Positions 54,365-62,582 of a DNA stretch of 64,000 bases are shown here, piece after piece. The stretch comes from Bacteroidia bacterium. Its GTDB lineage: Bacteria; Bacteroidota; Bacteroidia; J057. The position numbers and the translations under genes are program-made. Below the pieces are notes generated by a model, which had not been told where the DNA came from, did not search any database, and worked only from the letters and a program-made list of their open reading frames with translations. Positions within the stretch are counted from its first letter, which is position 1; each line of letters begins with the position of its first letter. The DNA is taken from positions 89,443 through 153,442 of the forward strand of contig JAUIGE010000016.1 of assembly GCA_030430205.1 (NCBI GenBank), in the 5' to 3' direction.

Positions 54365-56463
54365 CTTTTTCTGACCTTTCGGGCCACGTGTATATTGGCA
54401 TAAGTGAGCCAGCTCACCATGAGCAGGAGGACAACTGCCAAAGCAGTTTTTAACAGATCGGTCGGAATCCTGCCGCCATGCTTGATGGCGATGGGTTGTC
54501 CCAGCCGCAATTCATGCATTTCATCATTGCGTCCGTCCCGGACGATGACTTCATACAAGCCGTCAGGCAAACTGCCCAATTTTTTTTCTTTGTCTACAAC
54601 AAAAATGCCTGCTCCATCGGGCGGGTCATTTTCGAAAGGAAAAGCGAAAGAAATTTCGGGGTCATCCAGCTGCTGAAAGATCAGCCTATAGGCACCTTTG
54701 CCATTGGCCAGCAGGCTGTCGCCTCCACTGATGCGCATTTTGATGCGGTATTCACCTTCAAACCAGCCTTCTACCACTTGCGCCTCCAGTGGTTTGATGT
54801 ATGTATTGATGTCGAGGAAAATATTTTTGCCAAGGCTGTCTATGAATGTTAAATGGAAAATGCCCTGTATGCCGGATGGGATCAGGATATCAAGGGTATT
54901 TTCCTGGGAAATGCGGATTTGGATGTTGCCTTCATCTTCCGGGATGCTATCTCCGGGATAGATGATGAGCAGCTGATTGGGGCTGCTGAGCTCAAGGAGG
55001 GCATCCTTTTTCTCCTGCGTAGCCGCTACCCAAAGTAGGGGAGGAGCGAAATAACTTAGCTGAAAGCTGTAGCTTCTCCGCCCCTGGCGGGTGGAGAGGC
55101 TGTTGAGGGGCGTTATTTTTGTTTTGACTTCCTTCAAAACCTCCAAGTAGCGGAGCTGGTCTTTTGACTGGAAGCAGGCATCGCAATATTCCCGCTGGAT
55201 GCGTGTGCGCTTTTCTCCTTCAGGGAGAGATTCGATCTCTCGCCAGAGCATTTCGCACTGGTCTGCGGTCCGCACACAAAGGCGGGCGAGCCATCGCCGC
55301 CGGGCATTTTCCTTGTCTATATATGCATCCATGATGCGGGCGGGACATTGATCGAGGTAGCTGAGAAAACGCGTGCAACTGGCGCGATCTTCCTCCGCAT
55401 CCGGGCGCCTGTCGTCAAACTGTGCTTCCCATCGGAAGCCGATCAATTTGTTTAGCCGCAACTGAATTTGGCGTACTTCGCTTGCGCGATCCGCCACCTG
55501 GTCATAGGTGCCCAGGAACTCACATAATCCTGGTAATTGATTGCTAATCAACGCTTCTGTGAAGAAATCTTCTTCCTTCAGGCTGCCGGAAAGCGTCTTC
55601 GCTTTGGACACGCAGCTGCCTTTCCAACCCAGTTTTTTGTACAGCCGGAGGTAGCTTTCGGCTGTGCTCTCGTCCAATTCCTGGCAAAGCCTGTCCTCAT
55701 TAGCCATGAGGCTTTCGTTGGCTTGCCGTGCATATTTGCCGCACTCGCCAAAATTGGCGAGGTAATTTTGAATGGCAGCTGTCTGCCCAAAAATATCTTC
55801 GCTTAAGTCTGTCACCTTCTCCCAGGCGAGATCGTCTCCCTTAGTGGGAGGGAGCACATTGAAAGGAATTTCAATCAGGATGTCTTTGGGCGTTATCCGC
55901 TCAAGCTCTCCCGGCTCATCAACATTGTTTTTTTTGATGGCATATAGCTTCAACCTGAGCGTGAGGTTGGTGGTGCAGGTTTTGCTGATTTGAGGGCTGA
56001 TGAGAAATTCAATTTTTCCCGGATCAGAGGGCGTTGCGATAGGCAAAAAGACAGATTGGTCAGTTTCTACGATGCGGTTGCCGTCGCTGAGTTGCTCAAG
56101 TTTGAAGGCGGGATTTTCGCGGGAAAAACGGTTGCCCTGAAAAGTGAGCACTGTCCTGCCCAGGCCCCAGCGGAGCTTTTCCCACTGAAAATTGGTCAGG
56201 CTGATATTGATTTTATCTTCTGAGCCGATGAGTTGATTTCCCTCATCTTCCTTTTCGGATTCGGAATAAGTGGACCAAAAATATACATCTACGCTTCCTT
56301 CAACTACACTTTTGTCATTTCCTTCTTTCATTTCCATGGAAAGGAAGCGTACTGTTTTCAATCGTTTGGCATCCTGAGCAAATAGGAGAGGGCCTTGTCC
56401 CCAAAGGAACAAAAGCAGCCAGAGTATGCCTATTTGCTTTGATGTCATGATGCGCTCTTTCAC
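54361..56463 (-). CDS. Periplasmic Cys-rich protein with C-terminal membrane anchor
   Basis: The product (about 700 residues) has an N-terminal signal peptide. The first codon is likely GTG at 56463, forming a GTGA overlap with the E2 gene; an ATG at 56448 is an alternative. A beta-rich domain (about 30-240) is followed by a helical domain (about 245-450) with roughly nine Cys residues at regular spacing (GECGKYA, RLCQEL, GSCVSK, GLCEFL, DQCPAR, RLCVRT, EYCDACF), suggesting disulfides. A second beta-rich region precedes one C-terminal TM helix (about 672-692) and a short basic tail (KVRKR). I recognise no family. It may sit in the periplasmic part of the Ubl complex. Confidence 0.78.
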   Translation of the reverse strand: MKERIMTSKQIGILWLLLFLWGQGPLLFAQDAKRLKTVRFLSMEMKEGNDKSVVEGSVDVYFWSTYSESEKEDEGNQLIGSEDKINISLTNFQWEKLRWGLGRTVLTFQGNRFSRENPAFKLEQLSDGNRIVETDQSVFLPIATPSDPGKIEFLISPQISKTCTTNLTLRLKLYAIKKNNVDEPGELERITPKDILIEIPFNVLPPTKGDDLAWEKVTDLSEDIFGQTAAIQNYLANFGECGKYARQANESLMANEDRLCQELDESTAESYLRLYKKLGWKGSCVSKAKTLSGSLKEEDFFTEALISNQLPGLCEFLGTYDQVADRASEVRQIQLRLNKLIGFRWEAQFDDRRPDAEEDRASCTRFLSYLDQCPARIMDAYIDKENARRRWLARLCVRTADQCEMLWREIESLPEGEKRTRIQREYCDACFQSKDQLRYLEVLKEVKTKITPLNSLSTRQGRRSYSFQLSYFAPPLLWVAATQEKKDALLELSSPNQLLIIYPGDSIPEDEGNIQIRISQENTLDILIPSGIQGIFHLTFIDSLGKNIFLDINTYIKPLEAQVVEGWFEGEYRIKMRISGGDSLLANGKGAYRLIFQQLDDPEISFAFPFENDPPDGAGIFVVDKEKKLGSLPDGLYEVIVRDGRNDEMHELRLGQPIAIKHGGRIPTDLLKTALAVVLLLMVSWLTYANIHVARKVRKR

Positions 56464-57185
56464 TTCTTCTTTATGCTAATATTAGGCCCTTTTTCTTCTT
56501 TTTTCTCATTCATTTTCGGGGGGGAAAGTACGATCAGCTTGCGGCCGCTTTCACGGGGCGAAAACCGTCTGGGTTTTTCCTGGAAAAAATCTTCTTCTCC
56601 CTCCGTTCCTTCTTCTTTTTTCAAACTGACCAGCGGGCTGGCGTCCACTGCGAGCCCTTTGGCTTTGTCAAAGATTCCCGATGGCTCCGCATATTCAATC
56701 ACCCAGTCAGCGACTTCAAAATCTTCGGGATAAGGGGAAATCTCCTTATCGGCATGGTAGTTTTTGTATTGCAGGATTTGACCGATCCTGCGCACAAGCA
56801 AATCGAGGGTGTACATCTTGCCAAAGCTCTCCATATTGCCGCAAACGCGGCCTTTATAGCGACCGCTCCATTTGATATTGGGGTGCCAGATGTCGGTTCT
56901 GGCGTAGATGCGCGCACCTTCTATAGGGAAGGCTTTGGGCAGGCTGATTTCGATTATATGATGCTCACCAAAGACAGGTGCCCGCGTCTCTTCCTCTATT
57001 CCCACGATGCTTTTTACATGGTAGTGAATGAGGTATTTTTCCGGAGGCATGCGTTTGCCTTCGGTCTCATAGCGGATTTTATCGGTCTTGCTACAAAATT
57101 CATGTAGCAATTGATGCTCCGTTGCCAGGCGTTTATCCCGGGGATCCTGCAGTTGGGTAAAATCGTAGACAGGCGTTTCCATCAT
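56460..57185 (-). CDS. E2-like ubiquitin-conjugating enzyme homologue
   Basis: The 241-residue cytosolic protein carries an E2-like UBC fold (about 20-165). The strand order leads to ISLPKAFPIEGARIYARTDIW, then the HPN motif (residues 101-103) and a Cys at 115 in GRVCGN, the position of the catalytic Cys that receives the modifier from E1. A helix (LLVRRIGQILQY) and the terminal DWVIEYAEP complete the prokaryotic E2 pattern. The last about 75 residues are charged and probably flexible. The start ATG overlaps the Ubl stop by ATGA. It probably passes the 94-residue Ubl on to a target, possibly with the RING-like membrane protein. Confidence 0.87.
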   Translation of the reverse strand: MMETPVYDFTQLQDPRDKRLATEHQLLHEFCSKTDKIRYETEGKRMPPEKYLIHYHVKSIVGIEEETRAPVFGEHHIIEISLPKAFPIEGARIYARTDIWHPNIKWSGRYKGRVCGNMESFGKMYTLDLLVRRIGQILQYKNYHADKEISPYPEDFEVADWVIEYAEPSGIFDKAKGLAVDASPLVSLKKEEGTEGEEDFFQEKPRRFSPRESGRKLIVLSPPKMNEKKEEKGPNISIKKK

Positions 57186-57466
57186 ATTTTTCCTGCTTCT
57201 AAATCCGCTGCCAATATCAGCGTATCTCCTTCTTTGATGCTCATGTTGTGAAGGCTTTTTGCCGGATCTATCTCCTGCCCTGTGTTTTTGGAGATCAGGC
57301 GGTAGCTATAAGGTTGTCCGTTGGGGCCTACACGTTCTACCTCATCGAGGTTCATCAGCTCATCCAGGAGCTGCTTGCCCCGTGTATATAGCGGCAACTC
57401 TATATCGAACTCCATGCCGCTTGGCATGATTCGGATGACGATGTTGATGATGTTTTCTTCTGACAT
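57182..57466 (-). CDS. YukD/ubiquitin-like modifier protein (94 aa)
   Basis: This small protein has a beta-grasp pattern: strand NIINIVIRIMPSGMEFDIELP, helix GKQLLDELMNL, then strands YSYRLISKN and TGQEIDPAKSLHNMSIKEGDTLILAAD. It resembles YukD/EsaB-like ubiquitin homologues found in bacterial conjugation operons. The C-terminus is EAGKI, without a terminal Gly-Gly, so activation may use a different end or a trimmed form. It is followed by, and overlaps, the E2 gene. It is predicted to be the modifier of this system; it is cytosolic. Confidence 0.84.
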   Translation of the reverse strand: MSEENIINIVIRIMPSGMEFDIELPLYTRGKQLLDELMNLDEVERVGPNGQPYSYRLISKNTGQEIDPAKSLHNMSIKEGDTLILAADLEAGKI

Positions 57467-57481
57467 GTGGGGGAAGTTTGT

Positions 57482-57544
57482 TGGTTTTGGGTTTTGAGTT
57501 TTGGGTTTTGAGTTTCGGGTTTCGGGTTTCGGGTTTCGGGTTTA
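57482..57544 (-). repeat. Tandem GAAACCC / AAAACTC repeat between E1-like and Ubl genes
   Basis: In gene orientation this is about nine 7-base units: four GAAACCC, then GAAACTC, AAAACCC and AAAACTC types. It sits in the 172-bp leader of the Ubl gene, the only sizeable gap in the operon. It resembles the repeat between greA and the HIT gene. Confidence 0.6.
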
Positions 57545-57638
57545 AGAGGGGACGCTGTTGGACACTGATTAGACTGATTTTCGCTGTTTCCATTTTTCTT
57601 AACATGTGTCTGTCTGTCTGATCTGCGTTTTTCTGTGT

Positions 57639-58814
57639 CTATTCTTCATCTCCACTCAACTCCACAAAGTGGAGCCGTCCATTGGCCCGCACGCGGACAA
57701 TATGCAAAGGCGGTATCCCCGCCTTTTTCAATGAAATATCCTGATGCGGAAAATCCGCATGTAACTCCCCAAAAGAATCGGTAATAACGATTTCCTCATT
57801 GGGGTGGCTTTGAAAAGCCGCTATCATCTGATCGTTGAAGGCTCCTTTGGGAGCCAGAACATGATGCGTTTGCTCGGTCTCTTTGGTGGTGATCTCGCTG
57901 ATGAGCTCTTCATCCAGCTCTATATATGCTTCGGGATCATCAAACTGCTTTCGCAGGATTTCGAGGCTTTGGGCGATGGTCAAATCTGCGCGTAGCGCAG
58001 GCACTTCTATGATTGGATCATAGGTGAAATGGCTCAGGCAATCGGTACGGATGGGGGTGGTTTTGAAGCGGATGAAATCGTTGTTCATGCCTTCATAATA
58101 GACTCTTTCTCCGACCAGGAGCTTGTCGTCATTGCCGTGAATCACCTTGATGGCTTCCTGTACCTGCATGGCACCGATGATAGAGGCTGCAAGTGGGGTG
58201 GTGGGCACGCGGCCCAGCTCCATGCTTCGCCTTGCGATGTCGGGACAGCCCAGTTGAAACTGGATAAACTGCCTGTCAGAGGTACCGAGGCTACATTCGT
58301 AGCAGGACTTGCCCGGCCGGTAGACGGTCACCTGACCGGCGAGATTCTGGATGCCGCCATCTATCCAGGTCTTGTTGGCCTTGTGGCACATGCGGTTGAC
58401 AAACAGCCGCGCCAGGCGGTTGTCAAGGCACCCGATGACAACATCGGCGCGGCGAAAGACGCCCAGGCCCACATCGTGGGGGATCTTGCCAATAATCGAG
58501 TCAATTTTGACTTGCGGATTCATCTCCCGGATGCGCTGCACAGCGATTTGCGCTTTGTAGTTTTCGCCCTCGGTATCCCGCTCCCGGAAGAGCACCGATC
58601 GGGAGAGATTGGAATACTCGATGGTATCGAAGTCGATCACCAGGATCTCGCCCACATTCAGCAGAGCGAGGTTTTTGAGTACCTCATTGCCCAAAGCACC
58701 CGCCCCGACGACAATGACTTTCGCCTTGCGTACCTTCTCCGCATCCCACCACGAGATGAGCTCAAAGGTGTGGTCCCAGGATCGGGGGTCAAATTTGCGT
58801 TTGGGAGTCTGCAT
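57639..58814 (-). CDS. E1-like ThiF/MoeB family adenylating enzyme
   Basis: The 391-residue cytosolic protein has an E1-type adenylation domain: GAGALG (37-42), the D-x-D strand IDFDTIEYSNLSRS (ATP/Mg site), K87, the CLDN motif at 129-132, CYEC at 171-174 and a Cys at 190 (LGCPDI), the position of the thioester Cys in ThiF relatives. GRVPTTPLAASIIGAMQVQEAIKVI then closes the fold. The second zinc Cys pair of MoeB is not seen. About 100 C-terminal residues form an extra domain of unknown type. It probably activates the adjacent Ubl for transfer to the E2. It is the first gene of the nine-gene operon; a 172-bp gap precedes the Ubl gene. Confidence 0.89.
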   Translation of the reverse strand: MQTPKRKFDPRSWDHTFELISWWDAEKVRKAKVIVVGAGALGNEVLKNLALLNVGEILVIDFDTIEYSNLSRSVLFRERDTEGENYKAQIAVQRIREMNPQVKIDSIIGKIPHDVGLGVFRRADVVIGCLDNRLARLFVNRMCHKANKTWIDGGIQNLAGQVTVYRPGKSCYECSLGTSDRQFIQFQLGCPDIARRSMELGRVPTTPLAASIIGAMQVQEAIKVIHGNDDKLLVGERVYYEGMNNDFIRFKTTPIRTDCLSHFTYDPIIEVPALRADLTIAQSLEILRKQFDDPEAYIELDEELISEITTKETEQTHHVLAPKGAFNDQMIAAFQSHPNEEIVITDSFGELHADFPHQDISLKKAGIPPLHIVRVRANGRLHFVELSGDEE

Positions 58815-58847
58815 AAGGGAATAAAGATGCGATTGTTTTTAGACATC

Positions 58848-58880
58848 TAAACTACATAGCCTCATGAATCATTCCAAAAA
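58848..58880 (-). promoter_or_regulatory. Candidate promoter of the ubiquitin-like operon
   Basis: On the minus strand TTTTGG is followed, after about 20 bp, by TAGTTTAG (one mismatch to TAnnTTTG), 33 bp before the E1-like ATG. Confidence 0.3.
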
Positions 58881-59004
58881 GTGAGTTTATCAGTTTTTCA
58901 GCTACACAAGCAAGAAGGTGCTTAGCAAGAAGAATTTTCTGAAACGTTTGGGCGGCAAGCGAGAATAGGCTTATCTTAACTTTCTTTCAACAATTCCCAC
59001 AAAT

Positions 59005-59943
59005 ATGGAAGAATTTACTCCTAACCAACCATTTGAAAGCATTGAAGAACTTCAAGCTGCGCTGGGCGCACACCAGCAGAAAGTAAATCATATGCCCAGG
59101 GCAGAGTTTGATTATTTGTGTTCACTGGATATACACCAGCTTCTATACAGCAAATTTGGCCCGGACTCTCCTATACAGATACGTACGCGTATTCCAAAAG
59201 AGCTTCTGGATGAAATGCCTTTTTTGAAGCTGATGCATGTTTTTTTGACGCGCATTCAGGAGGTTGGAGAGCTAAAATTAACTGCAAAAGGGAACCTTCC
59301 CGTCAAATGGGTCAAAGAGCTCTATGGACTTGGCCTTGTGCTACAGAGTGATATAGAAAGGGGCATCACCAAGTTGTACAATGATGCTGATAGCATAGCG
59401 ATTACAAATGTGAAGATCCTTTCCACGATTTCAGGACTGGCCAAAAAGCGTAACAACAAATTGTCCTTAACTCAAAAAGGCCGCAAACTGCTCGAAGGAA
59501 CAGAAACGGATATCACGGCCTTTTTTACGGAAATTTTCCTAACCTACTTCCAGCAATTTAACTGGGGCTACCATGATCTGTATGAGGACAGTCAAGCCGT
59601 CCAGCAATTTAGCGGCTACCTGCTGTATCTGACCCTCCAGCATGGAGAGGAAGAAAGAGCCCCCATTTTCTATGCAGAAAAACTGCTACAAGCATTTCCT
59701 ATGATCCTGGAAATAATTCCTCCTCCCTCCTACAATCGAAGCAAGGTCGACTATCTGTCAAATTGTATTAACACCCGCCTCTTCAAGCGCTTCTTTGATT
59801 TTTGGGGTTTTACCCTCGCTCCGGGGGAAGAAACTGACAGTTTTGGGAAAGAAAAATCGGTTCAAACGAGGCCGATCCTCAAGCAGGTGATTTATTTGGA
59901 GAAAGGGAAATTGCAGGGATCGGTGGGGGAGAGGGGTAACTAA
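59005..59943 (+). CDS. Hypothetical cytosolic protein (312 aa)
   Basis: An alpha-helical soluble protein without signal peptide. Segments such as GELKLTAKGNLPVKWVKELYG and NNKLSLTQKGRKLLEG look like winged-helix-type wings also found in proteins encoded with pRiA4b ORF-3 homologues. I assign no function. It is divergent from the E1-like gene across a 190-bp region; a TAACTTTC box lies 20 bp upstream of its ATG. Confidence 0.75.
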   Translation: MEEFTPNQPFESIEELQAALGAHQQKVNHMPRAEFDYLCSLDIHQLLYSKFGPDSPIQIRTRIPKELLDEMPFLKLMHVFLTRIQEVGELKLTAKGNLPVKWVKELYGLGLVLQSDIERGITKLYNDADSIAITNVKILSTISGLAKKRNNKLSLTQKGRKLLEGTETDITAFFTEIFLTYFQQFNWGYHDLYEDSQAVQQFSGYLLYLTLQHGEEERAPIFYAEKLLQAFPMILEIIPPPSYNRSKVDYLSNCINTRLFKRFFDFWGFTLAPGEETDSFGKEKSVQTRPILKQVIYLEKGKLQGSVGERGN

Positions 59944-60020
59944 TTATACTGGCATATGGAGGAGGAAATGTCTTACTTCATAGTTGTTTTTTGATGAAAA
60001 GGAGACCTTAATGAAAATGC

Positions 60021-60709
60021 ATGCTTCCTGTATATAAAGCCGTTGTTGTAAAATCTCTAGATTTAGTAGGAGGAACGACTCTGCCTTGTGTTTTGCTTGT
60101 TGCTGACAGGGAAGGAAGAATAGTCGGTGATTATGTAGTGAAAATTCCTACAATGAAGCAGATAGAACAATATCAGCCTACAAACAAAGAAGTATATAGT
60201 AGTATTTTAGCCCAACATTTTGACATACCTATCCCTCCTCCTGCTTTGGTTTATGTCCCAGAGGAAGTGATTAGGTCTTTGAAAATTCATGAAAAGTACA
60301 GGAAGCGCGATATAAAAAAAGGCTACTTCTTTGGATGCCTATATTTTGAAGATGTTTTGGATTATCAAAGTTCATTCATCCAAAAGGAAGACCTTTGGAA
60401 GATTGAATTGATCTTTGCTTTTGACGCCTTGATTATGAATAGAGATAGGGTGGCAAGGGAACAAAAGGAGAACACCTATTCCTGGATAAATTACGTTTTT
60501 TTGCAAAAAGCGAAGAGGTGACATTTGATGAGTTTGGAGAATATCTTAATTCTCTTGATCCTAATTTGCTAACTCCTTACAAAGAACAATTGGAAAGTTT
60601 AGGTCATGATGTAGATGACTTTATCTATATTCAAGACTATTTGAAAGAGGCACGAAACAATATTACCTTCTTCCAGCGTTTATTAAAATCCTTAATAAAT
60701 CCATCATGA
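60021..60709 (+). pseudogene. HipA-like kinase gene broken by a frameshift
   Basis: The first frame (60021-60521) encodes the N-terminal and central part of a HipA-like kinase fold (VYKAVVVKSLDLVGGT, DYVVKIP and IFAFDALIMNRDR, the catalytic-loop-like NxDR). Just after this, near 60447-60450, the coding switches to the next frame, which continues GGKGTKGEHLFLDKL...EYLNSLDPNLLTPYK to 60709. The expected L-I-D-H metal-site motif after NxDR is not found, so a deletion may accompany the shift. A one-base loss in the run GATAGGGTGG explains the change. The last frame overlaps the DUF3037 start by ATGA, as in intact pairs. Confidence 0.65.
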
Positions 60710-61545
60710 ATAATCTATTCCAGTACAGTACATTAAATTACCGTCCCTCCCAAATTTTGGGAGAGCAAGTGGTTATTGGCTTATTGATGGTTTTTCATGG
60801 TGAGAAGGTGGTAAAATTCTTCTGGCCCAGGCATTTAGCAAGGATTACTGCCTGCTTTCCCAGTTCTGATTTGACCATATTGAGAAAGTACCTGAAATCA
60901 TTCGAGCTAAAAGCAAAGCATTTGGAGGCATTTGATATTGGGAGAATCAATGGCGATTTATGGATTGATCAAAACTTTTTTACAAAAGACTCTAATAGCC
61001 TTTCTTTTAATTCATTCAAGCAAGGCTTTTATGATAAGCCTGAAGAAATCATTACCCACTTCAAGCTTAGTTTCTTCAAAAACTATGAGCCAGAGCAAGC
61101 CAGGAAGAAAATAGATGATACGTACCTGATTCAGGAATTCAACGATTCCTTAAAATTGTTTAGCCCTGAAAGACAAGCTCTGATCAAGCGGTCATACCAG
61201 TTAAAAACAGAGCTGGTGGAAACTGTGTTTGATTTTGGCTGGCGAAATGGGACCACAAATCTGGTTAAATCCCTCAGTTTTGACCTCAAAAAGAAGGATT
61301 CAATCCAAAATAAAGCAGTCCGTTGGTACGGTGAAATCGCCCAATTCAACGAAAAAGCCAAAAGAGAAAATATCAGGTTTGATTTCCTGGTTCACACCCC
61401 ACAGGATAAGAACCTTTTTGATGCTTATGACAGAGCACTGAAAATAATTGATGGCTTGGAAGCAAAAACAAGTATTATTGAGCAAAATAAACTTGGAGCT
61501 TATGTAGAAAAGGCCGTTGAGACAGCTGTTGAGATGGAGGTGTGA
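60706..61545 (+). CDS. DUF3037 family protein
   Basis: The 279-residue protein opens with FQYSTLNYRPSQILGEQVVIGLLMVFHGEKV, the DUF3037 pattern (YxYxxxRYxPxxxxGExxNVG). The remaining two-thirds are helical. DUF3037 genes are frequently paired with HipA-like kinase genes, as here, but the function is unknown. There is no signal peptide. The ATG overlaps the preceding stop. Confidence 0.8.
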   Translation: MNNLFQYSTLNYRPSQILGEQVVIGLLMVFHGEKVVKFFWPRHLARITACFPSSDLTILRKYLKSFELKAKHLEAFDIGRINGDLWIDQNFFTKDSNSLSFNSFKQGFYDKPEEIITHFKLSFFKNYEPEQARKKIDDTYLIQEFNDSLKLFSPERQALIKRSYQLKTELVETVFDFGWRNGTTNLVKSLSFDLKKKDSIQNKAVRWYGEIAQFNEKAKRENIRFDFLVHTPQDKNLFDAYDRALKIIDGLEAKTSIIEQNKLGAYVEKAVETAVEMEV

Positions 61546-61833
61546 GTGGACTTTTTATGCGATCAGCCCCACCTTTGCATTATGCCTTTGCTCCTGTCTG
61601 CAAACAGACCCCAAATTCGCGAGCAAATTCAAACCTGTATGGTTTTTGAAATCATTCTTAAACCTGTATTCAAACTGATCCTATTATTCATGCTTTTGAG
61701 AAATGCAGTTTTACAGGAAAACCTTACTGTAGATTGCTGTGATTTTATTTAGTAACTTTTTGTTGAATGGAGATGGAATGGTAAATTCTTCGTAGTCTTT
61801 GTACAAAGGCCTTTGAACCTAATTTTTTTTTAC

Positions 61834-62217
61834 ATGCAAGACCCCGCAAACCAATCCATGTTAGATGAATATAAAATACAGAATCCCTTTTTCCCTGTTA
61901 TGGATCTTGATAGTTTTGAATGGGAAGAAGAAACATATTTCAGGTTGTATATTTATCCACACTTGAGTTATGAATTCGATGCTCTTTTTGAGAAGTATAA
62001 CAAATTCGGAAATGGAGTGGACTGGGAATTTTGTGTGATTGAGATGATTAAATTTTATCAGCCAGAAATTGTAATCAGGGAATTAGAATTTAGCAGTGAA
62101 TCTTCAACATTTGTTTTGGACTGTTCTACGGAAGAGATTCAATTGAAAATTGCTAAGTTGATTCATGAAGTTTGTAAAGATCAAAGTGAACTGGAGAAGT
62201 TTATTAAAAACTTTTGA
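61834..62217 (+). CDS. Small acidic protein, possibly an immunity protein
   Basis: The start at 61834 (MQDPANQSMLDEYKI) is an ATG; a longer TTG-started frame is unlikely. The 127-residue product is acidic. The C-terminal pattern DWEFCVIEMI, LEFSSESSTFVLDCSTEEIQLKIAKLIHEV resembles Imm51-type immunity proteins of polymorphic toxin systems, but this is a weak match and no toxin gene is beside it. A hairpin follows. Confidence 0.55.
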   Translation: MQDPANQSMLDEYKIQNPFFPVMDLDSFEWEEETYFRLYIYPHLSYEFDALFEKYNKFGNGVDWEFCVIEMIKFYQPEIVIRELEFSSESSTFVLDCSTEEIQLKIAKLIHEVCKDQSELEKFIKNF

Positions 62218-62251
62218 AGCCAGATGGCAAAGGTTCATAGATATGTACGTT

Positions 62252-62267
62252 GCCCCTTTGGGGCTTT
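62252..62267 (+). terminator. Short hairpin after the 127-aa gene
   Basis: GCCCC-TTT-GGGGC followed by TTT. Weak T tract. Confidence 0.45.
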
Positions 62268-62359
62268 CCATGTGCCTAAATAGTCCCGAAGGAACGCCAT
62301 ATATCAGCGAAGAGATTCATCCCTTCGCAACCGTACCCAAATAATCCCTCCCAAAAACC

Positions 62360-62396
62360 AAAAATCCCTCAATCTTTTCAGATCAAGGGATTTTTT
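62360..62396. terminator. Bidirectional hairpin terminator
   Basis: Perfect 10-bp inverted repeat AAAAATCCCT / AGGGATTTTT, with T or A tracts on both sides. Confidence 0.65.
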
Positions 62397-62398
62397 GT

Positions 62399-62426
62399 GG
62401 TGTGGGAGGCACTAGCACTTGAACCA
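62399..62426 (-). other. Possible tRNA 3'-end remnant (attachment site) next to the recombinase
   Basis: On the minus strand the run GGTTCAAGTGC, then TAGTGCCTCCCAC, resembles a T-loop and acceptor end of a tRNA, but the stem does not pair, so it is not a functional gene. Tyrosine recombinases often integrate at tRNA 3' ends. Confidence 0.3.
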
Positions 62427-62582
62427 AATGCGATAAGGTGAAGTACAGAATTAACAAATAAAGCCTATTATATCCAATATTTAGATAGAATTGCTAATAT
62501 AAAGTAAAATGTAAGTTTGCTGTTTAAATTAAAAAGTGTACCCATATAGTGTACCCATAGAGAATTCTTTTTACTTTTGGGT

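Larger units (their letters stand above)
62218..62582. other. Intergenic region upstream of the recombinase
   Basis: About 365 bp. It holds two hairpin terminators (62252-62267, 62360-62396), a degenerate TAGTCCCGAAGGAACGCCATAT-like motif reminiscent of a dispersed Bacteroidota repeat, and a possible tRNA 3'-end remnant. No small gene is seen. Confidence 0.5.

Noticed and set aside
57639..58814. Type II CBASS or molybdopterin/thiamine biosynthesis E1 (MoeB/ThiF)
   Set aside because: There is no cyclic-nucleotide synthase and no molybdenum or thiamine genes nearby; E2, Ubl and JAB neighbours point to a ubiquitin-like pathway instead.
61546..61752. Frame of 68 codons after the DUF3037 gene
   Set aside because: Starts with GTG at the previous stop, Leu/Ile-rich without coding-like features; likely chance.
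62399..62426. Functional tRNA gene
   Set aside because: No cloverleaf can be drawn; only a T-loop/acceptor-like fragment is present.
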